Shown here: piece by piece, positions 52,751 through 62,522 of the stretch
Numbering within the stretch: position 1 is the stretch's first letter
Layout of the letters: each line of letters starts with the position of its first letter
Origin: Pseudo-nitzschia pungens
Lineage: Eukaryota > Bacillariophyta > Bacillariophyceae > Bacillariales > Bacillariaceae
DNA: 64,000 nucleotides
Assembly (NCBI GenBank): GCA_037355855.1
Contig: CM074765.1
Span: 4,340,001 to 4,404,000 of the forward strand
Direction of reading: 5' to 3'
The notes under the pieces: model-generated
The model's input: the letters and a program-made list of their open reading frames with translations, nothing else
What the model was told of the DNA's origin: nothing
The model's database searches: none
Made by a program: the position numbers and the translations under genes

Positions 52751-53083
52751 GAGCGATTCTCTTCCCTTTCGCAACAACGTGAAGCGAAAGGCAAAGCATC
52801 GAGCATCGCGCATCGCAGGGAAGGAAGGAATCAACCGAGAGCACATTCGAATCGAAAGTGAATTGAACTGCTACACGTAGTTCTCTCGTCACTGCCTTGA
52901 TTGATTGATTGATTGATTGGCTTTGCTTCCCTCCCCCTGCGTTGCACAAAAACTCCCACAGCGTACTCCGCTCCGATTCGCAGTTCCACACCCTCCAATC
53001 CACAACCATAACACAAGTAATATATTATAACTGCAACGCAACGCAGCACAACGCAATTCAAGCCAACTCGAGCCAACCAAAGC

Positions 53084-55984
53084 ATGGTGTTTCTATCCAA
53101 GGGCATTTCTTGGTCCCTGAAATGGAAGCTATTTGATAGAACCCACGATAATTCCGGAACGAACACCGGTGGATCGAGCCACGGCCGGCGTCGTCGTGGT
53201 CGCTCATTGCAGCAGCATACACAGACCCATCTTTCGGAGGCATCCCACAAGGATCAGAATCAGAATCAGAGTCATCGTAATCAACATCAACATCAACACC
53301 AACATCAACATCAACATCAACACCAACACCAGCAGCACAACTTTTCTTCTTCTTCCGAACACAATAACAACCTGAACCAGAATCACACCAATACCAATAA
53401 CAATAACGATAACAACCACCGCAACTCATCCTCCGACCACGAGAGCCAGAGCACCAGCAGCAGCACCACAAACACGACATCGACCGCGACTCCACCACGA
53501 ATCCCGGTGCTTCCCCAGGCGGCGCGGTTCGGGTTTCATTCACCGTCAAATGCGTTTGTCGACCATTCCACGGGAAGCCTTACCCATGACGTTGTCGTTA
53601 ACAACAATGCCAACAACAATGCCAACAACAAGGGCAATGGCTCCCGGCGCCGCCGCGGGGTGTCGACGACGAGCACAGGGGGCAGCATCCACCGGACCTG
53701 TCTCTGGGACGGGACGATTGTCAAGTCGACCAAGCAGCAGCAGAACCACCACCAGAACAAGAATCAACATCAACATCAAAATCAAAATCAACATCAAAAT
53801 CGACTACAAACGCCTCCGCGAGTCGTTGGCAATCACCGCGGAGGAGTCGATGAGCAGCAGCAGCAGCAGCAGCAGCGCCAGTGGCACAAACAACAATCAA
53901 TACGTTCCTCTCCACTGAGAAACATTCCCCTGGCCTTTCGAAACACCTTTCAGTGCCTTCCCTCGGTGTCCGCTACCATCGAGGAAGACGAGGTCAGCAT
54001 CGCCAACGACGACATTATCCTCGAGAAGGTCAACTTCAACGATGAAAACAATGCGGACCGCAATGGCGACGTCCACAGCTGCTGCTCCTCTTCTTCTGCT
54101 TCGTCGTCGTCATCATCTTCGTCTTCGTCCTCCTCTGCATCATCGTGTTCGTCTTCGGTCCGCACGGAAAAGACCAGCGAAACGATGCTCTACAACACAT
54201 CCGATTGGTTGCAAACGATCCAGACATCGGAGACGGGTGGTGCATCCCATGCCACGTCCTGCGACGATGAAACCATTGTGGCAAGCCCGAGCAGCAACAG
54301 CAACAGCAACAGCAACCAGAACAGAAACAAATACCAAGACAAATACATTAACAAATACAAAAACAATTGCAGTAGCAATAGCAATAGCAATAACAAGAGC
54401 AGGCTTGGTGAGGCTTCTCCCAATCCATTTGTGCCCCGTCACGTGGACACAGACACAGACACAGACCCCAACAACCCCAACACAACCACAACCACAACCC
54501 TACCACAGCCGCGGCGACGAATGAGCAGCAGCGGCTGGCAAACCAAGCGAACACAAAAGCACAAGCGGCAGCTGCCAAGGAATCGCCACCATCGCAATCC
54601 CCTCTATTGGTGGGACGTCGATACTTCCAGAATGGAGCGCAACTCCAACGGCAACGGCATTGGCAACTCGAACAACAACACAACGGCAACCTCGAATGAC
54701 AATGCTACCTCCCACCATTCCTTCCTCTGGTTCTCGTCCAAGCATCAGCATCAGCATCAGCAAGATCAGCAGCCGAAACAACAGAAACAGCAGACCCCCA
54801 CCTGGGTCCGTTCCGACGAGGATCCGAGCCCATTCTCCCCAAAAGAATCCCAAGTACAACCCCAAACTACCACCTTTGTCAAGGTTCGAAAGCAAAACAC
54901 CAACAAGGAACACTCCCGCCTGAAGAAACGGATGCTCGAGGCCGCGCGAAGTCGCGCTTCCATCGCGGACGGATCCGGGTCCTCCTGCGCCTCCTCCTCG
55001 TCGTCTTCGTCATCATCTGCCACCGTGGTTCGGGTTGTGGATGGCGGATGCCCTAGTGATGGCAGTGGCAGTGGCAGTGGCGATCGTGATGGCAGTGGCG
55101 ATTTGAAAGATGGTGATGAGCAACACCACGAAAAAATCGAGGTCCAGATCGTCACCGGCTCCGATGCCAGCGCAAACGCAAACGCCAATGGAAACGCCAA
55201 CATCAACGCTAACGCCAACGCTACAAAGGCCTCGGCCTCGGCAACTGCCTCTACCTCCGCTTCTGCTTCTGCCAGGAGCGCTTCCCCTTCCCCATCCTCT
55301 CTAGCCGCATGCCTGCTGCGCAGCCGCAACCGCAATCGCCGGCTCCGAAACCGGTCCTCCTCCCTTTCCAACCTCCAGCTCGTCGGATCCGTAGAGCTAG
55401 ACGTTGACGATGAGACAAGAGGGAAAACAAAAACGAGAGCGAGAATTAAAACAAAAGGGAAAACAAAAACGAAGGAGAACGCGAAAACTCCAACTTCAAC
55501 CCCAATACCAGCCAAAAGAGACCCGGATGGGGCGCAATCGCGGGCTCCAGCTGGCACGGAGGATGATCCTTGCCACGCTCGGTACTCTCCCAACAACGAG
55601 CAGCCAGATCCACCCGTTCTCTCGGACGATTTCTACTCCGATCCCTCCTTCGTGGCATCTGCCTCCTGCTCATCATCATCCTCTTGGTCTTCCTCCTCCT
55701 CCTCTTGCTCGTCGTCCTGCTCGTCGTCGCTCCCCTCCACCGCGATCCTCGACACGGACGTGGAAATGGAAATGGACATGGACATTGGCAAGGATGTTGG
55801 CAAGGATGTTGGCATCCATGTCGACATCAATGCGGGCATCGTTGACCAAGACCAAGACGCGGACACGATCCAGTCGCCGCATCGACACCCTATCTCTCTA
55901 ACGCTCCAGCGGACGGGATCCTGGACCCTTTCGGCACCCCGCAGCAGCACGGTGGCCAATGCGGGAGGAGGGACGGGATCTTGA
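53084..55984 (+). CDS. Large intrinsically disordered hypothetical protein
   Basis: 966 aa, single exon, function unknown. It is almost wholly low-complexity: His/Gln/Asn repeats (about 60-95), Asn/Ser, Gln, long Ser tracts (about 340-360, 640-660 and 860-880), Ala-Asn-Ala repeats (about 690-720), Lys/Thr repeats (about 775-800) and an Asp/Met/Val stretch near the C-terminus. Islands that may be conserved are MVFLSKGISWSLKWKLFDR at the N-terminus, AARFGFHSPSNAFVDHSTG, RTCLWDGTIVKS and PLAFRNTFQCLPSVSATIEE. No signal peptide or membrane segment. Basic Arg-rich patches (RRRRGRS near 36-41, RSRNRNRRLRNRS near 748-760) suggest a nuclear or RNA-binding protein, but that is inference. The other frames are open over long parts because of the repeats; the continuous 966-codon frame starting in good ATG context decides the strand. 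Confidence 0.7.
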   Translation: MVFLSKGISWSLKWKLFDRTHDNSGTNTGGSSHGRRRRGRSLQQHTQTHLSEASHKDQNQNQSHRNQHQHQHQHQHQHQHQHQQHNFSSSSEHNNNLNQNHTNTNNNNDNNHRNSSSDHESQSTSSSTTNTTSTATPPRIPVLPQAARFGFHSPSNAFVDHSTGSLTHDVVVNNNANNNANNKGNGSRRRRGVSTTSTGGSIHRTCLWDGTIVKSTKQQQNHHQNKNQHQHQNQNQHQNRLQTPPRVVGNHRGGVDEQQQQQQQRQWHKQQSIRSSPLRNIPLAFRNTFQCLPSVSATIEEDEVSIANDDIILEKVNFNDENNADRNGDVHSCCSSSSASSSSSSSSSSSSASSCSSSVRTEKTSETMLYNTSDWLQTIQTSETGGASHATSCDDETIVASPSSNSNSNSNQNRNKYQDKYINKYKNNCSSNSNSNNKSRLGEASPNPFVPRHVDTDTDTDPNNPNTTTTTTLPQPRRRMSSSGWQTKRTQKHKRQLPRNRHHRNPLYWWDVDTSRMERNSNGNGIGNSNNNTTATSNDNATSHHSFLWFSSKHQHQHQQDQQPKQQKQQTPTWVRSDEDPSPFSPKESQVQPQTTTFVKVRKQNTNKEHSRLKKRMLEAARSRASIADGSGSSCASSSSSSSSSATVVRVVDGGCPSDGSGSGSGDRDGSGDLKDGDEQHHEKIEVQIVTGSDASANANANGNANINANANATKASASATASTSASASARSASPSPSSLAACLLRSRNRNRRLRNRSSSLSNLQLVGSVELDVDDETRGKTKTRARIKTKGKTKTKENAKTPTSTPIPAKRDPDGAQSRAPAGTEDDPCHARYSPNNEQPDPPVLSDDFYSDPSFVASASCSSSSSWSSSSSSCSSSCSSSLPSTAILDTDVEMEMDMDIGKDVGKDVGIHVDINAGIVDQDQDADTIQSPHRHPISLTLQRTGSWTLSAPRSSTVANAGGGTGS

Positions 55985-56672
55985 GGAACGAAACGGAACG
56001 AAATGAAAAGAAAAGAAAAGAAAAAGAAGAACCGTCCAAGCGACCCAAGTGACCCAAGCCACTCAAGCAACCCAAGGAACCCAAGCAACCGAAGCAACCG
56101 AAGCAGCCAACGCTCCAAAACATAACCTCCAAAAGTATTCTTTGTGTGTCGGACAGGACAAGGCAAGGCAACTTGATAATTGAATTGAATTGAATTGAAT
56201 TGCATTGTATTGCTCTGCTTTGCATTGCATCGCAGAGCGGACGCCTTGTGCTTTTATCCTCTGCTTCTCTCGGCTGGAAAGCGTCTAATCTAACGCCGAC
56301 CAACCGTCACGTCCCATCGATCGATCGAAGAGTGTCTGTCTACCAAGGAACGAAGGAACAAACGAGCAGCGTACTGCACTGAATCGAATCGAATGGAATG
56401 GAGCCAGATTGGGCACAGCGTAGATGGTGGGGCAAGAGGGATGCCACCTTACACAAAGTGTGTGTGCGCGTAACTCCTTCGTTACGGATCAAGTGTATTG
56501 CAATGCGCTTTACGATTGTTTTGCATACTCTTACTTACATTTGATTGCAAGTGTGATATCATTTTGATGATCGTAATAGCAATTTGGAAGAATCATTGCA
56601 CACTGTAGCTGTATGCTACAGTACCGATCCTACTACCGCGGGGTACGGTCATCACCAACGATATATAATGGG
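55985..56672. other. intergenic, short tandem repeats
   Basis: AAAAG pentamers (56003-56027), GACCCAAG/AACCCAAG repeats (56040-56085) and a GAATT run (56178-56205) follow the stop of the preceding gene. No gene. Confidence 0.55.
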
Positions 56673-56946
56673 AACCGGATACCCGGCCCTGCAGTCAGCG
56701 AGCAAGCGCACAAGCACACGATTGAATCATACAGCCCTACGGTAAACCGTTCGGTACAGCGCGACTACAGCGCTGTTCGCTAGTGCGATAGTACGAGAAA
56801 GCTGCTCCTGTGATGGATACAAAGCTGAGCTGAGCTGAAGCTCCCACGTCTTTTACATCTCCTTTTTGTAAAAAAATTAAGCAACTTATCATGCCCTTCA
56901 TAGATCGATTTCTTTGCACCTCTCTCTAGGGGAGTATCTTGTAGTA
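56673..56946. repeat. Dispersed repeat, homologous to 36846-37145
   Basis: Shares, in order, AACCGGATACCCG, GCGAGCAAGC, CACACGATTG, GCTGAGC, TTATCATGCCCT and AGGGGAGTATCTTGTAGTA with the right half of the inverted-repeat element at 36423-37142. Diverged, no coding content. It appears to be a truncated copy lacking the left inverted end. Confidence 0.65.
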
Positions 56947-57774
56947 TCGTTGCTATTTATTGTCAACGGGCAACTATCAACTTAAATCTACCGTAGATCC
57001 AGCTCTAACATAACCACTAGTAGTATTCATACTTTGCCTTTCCTTGAGCCTTGAGAATTGGGCCACGGACTCTAGTAAAAAAATAATACCGAAGTACTTG
57101 TACGGTACCCAACAACTGCTGATCATATCTTCTTTTTCTATTTTTTTAAATTTTGAGGGTCAGAGATAATGATGCTTTGGCGTTCCTGGTTACACGGAAT
57201 ACTATTAGTACGAAGCATTGTGGTATTATTATTGCTTTTTTTATTACTACTACCGTACTATTATTTTAATATTATTTTAAGAAAGAGTAACCTTACGTGT
57301 AATACGTATACGGTAACCGGTAATCTTATGTATTACTTCGTACGAAGTAAGATTACTTCGTACGTAGTAGTTTCGTATTTGCTTCTTTACGATCAAGAAG
57401 CAGGTAAGTCTTACTTCTATTCAACAGAAGTACGAAGAGATAGGGTTACTTCCACTTCGTAACCTTACGTAACCTTACCGTAATATTAGTGGAGTTCTGA
57501 ATTTTACCTAACATCTCTTATTATTAATAATAAGAGATCATTATTTGTTCACAACGGAACTCGTACTTCGCCAGAAGAGAGAGCTCCTCGAGAGAGGAAA
57601 AAAGGTTAAAAACTGACAAAATCGCTGTTTTTAAAGAGTAGAATGATTGGCGCTCCGGTAAGCGTGTGGAGTTGCAAATGTCCCGTCAGGAGCGGTCAAA
57701 AACGCGTAATGGGATACAAATGCATTATTATGGTGCACTTTACTGAGCATTTTATGGTGCATTTTACAGCTATG
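56947..57774. other. intergenic, no gene seen
   Basis: TTACGTAAGG-type strings dense at 57285-57480. A perfect 26-bp palindrome (ATCTCTTATTATT and its complement) at 57513-57538. No gene. Confidence 0.55.
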
Positions 57775-58555
57775 CCCTTCCAGTAGGATTTGTACCAGAT
57801 CATCATACCCCAACTCTTAGCAACCCTATATTACTATAAGATATACAGGATGCTAAGATACAGACGCAACTGTAGAACTGAAAGAGGGATACTAGACAGG
57901 ATGCTCAACAGGATGGTCTACAGGATGCTAGGCCCTTCCAGTAGGATTTGTACCAGATGTATGTAAGACGGAATTGTGGAACTGAAACAAGGGTGATACT
58001 AGACAGGATGCTAGTAGACAGGATGCTAGTACTAGACAGGATGCTAGACAGGATGCTAGACAGGATGCTAGACATGATGTTAGACAGGATGCTAGACATG
58101 ATGTTAGACATGATGCTAGACATGATGCTAGACAGGATGCTTGGCCCCTCAAGTAGGATTTGTACCAGATCTACATACCCTATTACAAAATTCCCTTCAG
58201 CTGTCCTCAAGTCCACGTAGAAATTAGTACATAGGCGCGTAGAACCAACGGACAGCTGTTAGGAATTTTGTAGTAGTAACTCTTATCAGCCCTATATCAT
58301 AAGATATACAGGATGCTCAGATAAGAACGGAACAGTAGAACCGAGAAGGCAATGCTAAACAGGATGCTAGACAGGATGCCGGGCCCCTCAAGTAGGATTT
58401 GTACTAGATCTACATACCCCAACTTTTAGCAGCCCTATAATATTATAAGATATACAGTTTGCTAAGATACAGACGGAACTGTAGAACCGAGAAGGTGATA
58501 CAAACAGGATGCTAGACAGGATGCTAGGCAGGATGATACTAGACAACAATAGACT
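57775..58555 (+). repeat. Four-module tandem repeat with GATGCTAGACAG minisatellite
   Basis: Four modules start at about 57775, 57933, 58144 and 58384. Each opens with CAGTAGGATTTGTACCAGAT or CAAGTAGGATTTGTAC. Most continue CATACCCCAACTCTTAGC, CCCTATA...AAGATATACAG, GATGCTAAGATACAGACG, AACTGTAGAAC and end in runs of a 10-15 bp GATGCTAGACAG unit. The second module has an expanded minisatellite; the third contains a MITE. Confidence 0.85.
58183..58273. mobile_element. 91-bp MITE, copy 2
   Basis: Ends are TTACAAAATTCCCTTCAGCT and the inverse complement of CTACAAAATTCCTAACAGCT, flanked by TA on both sides. Same length as and homologous to 8624-8714, inverted relative to it (central GTAGAAATTAGTAC). 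Sister modules of the surrounding tandem repeat lack it, giving a natural empty site. Confidence 0.85.
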
Positions 58556-58970
58556 TCTTCTCACCCATACGTACGGTGCCCATGTCCATGTCCACGTCCA
58601 AGAAGCGTCCAAGAAGTGAACAAGCAGCAAACAATCTTGTTATTCATTCATGCTCCCACAAACACGCTGAGCAGTTCCTTTTCGCATCCCGTTGTGTTCT
58701 GCAGGACTTCAACAATCTGAGTGGTTATCTCAGTGGCAATCTGAGTGGCAATAGATGCATGGTGAAAATTTTTTTGCGTCACTCTGGGCCACGGCGGTAC
58801 GGTATGATACGGTACATCACGTTACATTACGTTACGAAAGGAATTGCGCGATTCATCAATGTCACTGCCGCCGCTGCCTCCGTTGCTACTCACTCACTCG
58901 CTCGCTCGGGTGACTCCGCTGCTGGATCGTCGTCTCGTCAATGAAACTGAATGCACCAATGATGCGACTA

Positions 58971-61646
58971 CTAACCGTCATCATATTGTTCGTGATCGCG
59001 AAACTCGTAGTGATAATAGTATTCCCCGTCCGTGGCGTTCCGTACCAGCGTATTGTTTCGGTTCTTACCATGGTGGTTGTTGCTGTTGTTATTCTTGTTG
59101 CTTCGCTTTGCGCAGGGATCGTGCGCAAACGTGTCAATGAGCCGCTCAAACTCGGGCAGGTTGGGCACCACCACGTCGGTCCGTTCCGGATCCCTGGCCA
59201 GAGGCAACAAATAGCGGACCAGCCACTCCCGCAGCGTGTAGGAAATGGGCAGGAGTTCCTTTCGCAAAAAGTCGTGCATGGGATCGCAAATGTCAAAGAC
59301 GACGGGCTTTAACTTTTTGATTTTGGATTCGTTTGTGTTTGTGTTTGCGGTTGTGTTGTTTGTGTTTGTGTTTGTGTCGGTGTTGGTGCTGTTTTGCTGC
59401 AGCTGCTCTTGGTGTTGCGTCAAGATTATTTGCTTGTGGGCCTTGTTGAGTCCCAGCCCGGACATTTTGTATCCGTCCGTCGCTCCATCCATGGGAAGAT
59501 CCGTCCGATTGATGACCAGGTACTCGGAGAGTTCCTGCCAAAAGTACTCGTGCTGGGGCTGGCTGGATTCGAACAGAAAGAGCGGAGTGGTGTTGGACAG
59601 TCCGACGAGTTGGTCGGAAATGGGCCAGTACGTCGGCGGCAAGTCCTCGACCCGCAACCGCTCCTGTTGTTGCTGCTGCTGCTGTTGCTTCTTCTTCTTC
59701 TTCGTCTCGGATTCGAGTTTCCGGCGCTGGTGGCGCATCTTGGATTGGACGATTTCGGACAGCAGCAAATCGCGCTCGTCTTGGGTCAGTGCCGTCTTTT
59801 TGAGCCCCGCAAGCGAGAGGTGGAAGCGGGCCCGTGCGACGCAGACCTTTATTTTGTTGGACTTGCAGCCGGTCGATTCGCAGGTGTTGCTGTGCTGTTT
59901 GTTGATTTTCGTACTGTAGTGCTGGCGTTCCCGGGCTTGGTCGGAGCACTCCTGGAGTACCTGGTCCCTGAAGAATCGTTCGGGAGTCGTGGTGCTGTAG
60001 TCTGGGAACTTGCGGAAATTGAAGCTTTGCTGGAAGAGCCGCCAGAATATGGCGTGAATGGCGGGAATGGCGTGAATGTATGTATGTTGTTTGTTGTATG
60101 ATATAATGATATGTGCGTGTAGTACAATGCAATATACAATATATGTAATAATATATCATGTCGTATACACGTATATTATAAAGATCGATGGAGAAAGGCA
60201 AACGAAACGAAACGAAGCGAAGCGAAACAAAACCGAAGGAAACCAAATGAAATCGATCGAAACGAGATGAAAGCATTGATGAAACAAACGAAAAAAAAAA
60301 TGCGTCAGTGAGTGTCCTTCGATACGTACGCTCGAGACTCGACGGTCTTCTCAACCATCGACATCGACTTGATTCCCCCCCGTGTCAATGTCCCGATCCG
60401 CATCCCAATTCACGTCCCAATCCATATCACAATCGACTTCAAACAAAACAACAACATCAACATGCACGACAACAACAGCATTAACATAACAAACGAAACG
60501 AAACGCAACACAACGCACCATGTTGTGAAAGGACTGAAACCACAACACCGGGTGCCGAATGCCAACGATCCACTTCGTTTTCGGAAGCTTGGTCGAATAC
60601 CCCCCGACGTATGACCAATGATCGACGATGAGCGGGCACTTGGTTCCCTTGAGAATCTTGGGATTGTCCGGCAATTCGTACTTGCGTGTGACCGGATCGT
60701 AGTTGCGCCTGTGTTGCTTGGCCCAGTTGTTGTAGGCGTAGTAGACCGTGTTGTCGACGGGGGAGCAAACGTCTTCGTGGGGCGGCATGGTGGTGGCATG
60801 CGCCAGATTGGACATGAGAGCGGTGGTCCCGCACTTGGGGAATCCGGCAATGACAAAATCGAGAATTGGTCCATTCGAGTATGCGTGGTTGTTGTTAGTT
60901 TCGTTGTTGCTGCCGTCGGCGTTGGGCCTCAAATTGTCCGTTCCGTTCAAAAACCACGTGGAAAAGTGTTGCGAGCGGGTCTGGCGCCACGCGACGAGGG
61001 CGTCATCCCGGACGGTGTAGGGAGTTGTCGTGTTTTTGTTTTTGTTTTTGTTTGTCGCGTCGGCAGTTGCTTTTATCGCGGTGCTTCGATCGGAATTTAG
61101 ATTGGAATTTAGATTGGAACTGGAGTTGGAGTTGGAATTCGAATTGACATTGGAATCGGCATCGGAATTCCAATGGGCCTTGGAATCCGATTTCGAATCC
61201 GACTTCGAATCTGAATTCAAATTCAAATTCGTAATAGCCGTGGTTGTGGTTGTTGTTGTGGTTCCCGAATCGCGCAGCCATCGATCCAGGGCTTCCGGAA
61301 GAACGGCTTGGAGAATGTTATCGTTGTTATTGTCTTTGTTGTTGTTGTTGTTTTGCAACTGGAGCTGCGTAGTGGTGTAGATTGCCCATCCTGCCACAAA
61401 CAGACTGGCCACACAGGAAAGAAGGACGGGAAGGATCTTGTTGGTTGGAACTTTGCGCGTGCGTGAAAGCAGATTTGTTGATGTTGACGTTGATGTCGAA
61501 GTTGATTTCGGCTCGGACGTCGTTCCGTTCGTATTTCTAGTTCCATTTCTTGTTGTATTTCTTGTTGTATTTCTATTTCTATTTTTTGTGTTTGTGTTTT
61601 TTGTTGTATTTAAATTCTTGCTGTGGCGATTGTTGTAGGTAATCAT
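58971..61646 (-). CDS. PAPS-dependent sulfotransferase, type II membrane protein
   Basis: Two exons, 61646-60519 and 60029-58971, join in phase 0 (ATG|GTGCGT ... CTTCCAG|CAA) to give 728 aa with no internal stop. Residues 1-65 are Asn/Thr-rich and cytosolic; a single transmembrane helix follows (about 71-90: ILPVLLSCVASLFVAGWAIY). An Asn/Ser stem leads to the sulfotransferase domain: LDFVIAGFPKCGTTALMSNL (about 261-280; the 5'-phosphosulfate loop P-K-C-G-T-T) and KWIVGIRHPVLWFQSF (about 357-372; the 3'-phosphate-binding R-x-P-x-x-x-x-x-S block). Exon 2 continues FNFRKFPDYSTTTPERFF, LFLFESSQPQHEYFWQELSEYL and a C-terminal helix, with Gln/Lys and Asn/Thr inserts. It probably acts in the Golgi on a glycan or protein. 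The acceptor is unknown. The acceptor site assignment is the least certain part. Confidence 0.85.
60030..60518 (-). other. Intron of the sulfotransferase gene
   Basis: 489 nt, GTGCGT donor and CTCTTCCAG acceptor, phase 0. It contains AAACG pentamers and AT-rich DNA; the frames in it are interrupted or low quality. It is the longest intron seen in the window. Confidence 0.7.
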
Positions 61647-62522
61647 GGCTGGATGGATTGATTCGGATTCGGATTCGGCTTCGGATTCCGGTTCGGATTT
61701 GGCTTCGGCTTTGGATGATTTCTTTGTTGTGTACGGTAAGATTACAGCAGAGCATATTCATAGCATACAACAAAACACAACACAACACAGTCAACAGATA
61801 CTCCCAACTTTGGATTGGTATTCAATATTGAATACACTGCAGCTGTTCAACTCAGTTCAGGTCTAGGTTCAGGTTGAGTTCAGTTCTACTCAGTTCACGC
61901 CGCCACCACTACCCGATGTTTGTGCTGCGTTGTGCTGCGTTGCGTTGTGTTGTATGGTATTCAATCGGCACCGAACTCTGTTGCTGTTAACGCTGTTGTC
62001 GTCGTTGTCGTTGTCGTTGTCGTTGTTGCTGTTTGCGGGAAGTAAGTTACCGCACGTAGGGTAACCTTACACGTACATCTATTGCATACGATTACGAATA
62101 TTGTCCGGAAGATGACCCGAGGCTACGGTAAGGTTAATTAAGGCCTTACTCAAAGCACACAAGCAAGAACGCAATTGTACCCGGTAAACCTTAATCTTAC
62201 TGGTATGCTTCAAAATTCAAAATAGTACTTGAACGAGTAATTTTACCGGTATGCTTGTTGAAAAATTATTAAGGATAGGGTCAAAATCAAGATGGCTGAA
62301 AATACCGATTGAATGGTCAGAAATGACAAGGATACAATTTGTGGCCAAAAATGAGATTGATGGAAAACATCACCAATTTTGGCATGTGCACCAATCATTC
62401 ACTTTTTAATTTAATACAATTAGTACATTGAGTTTTATGTTACGTGAAATTGTAGGCTTGTTTACGTGAAATTTACAAGATATTAAATTAAAAAGGGCGA
62501 TAAACACAACCGATACTGTTGA
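61647..62522. other. Intergenic, possible 5' LTR of the following retroelement
   Basis: Upstream of the sulfotransferase start are GTTGTC hexamers (61995-62027) and GTAACCTTAC (62061-62070). From 62256 a TGTTGAAAAATTATTAAGG string resembles the TGTTG start typical of Copia LTRs, and the sequence style changes (fewer TACG strings) up to the gag ATG. The LTR end and primer-binding site could not be placed. Only the 3' LTR, outside the window, would confirm it. Confidence 0.35.
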
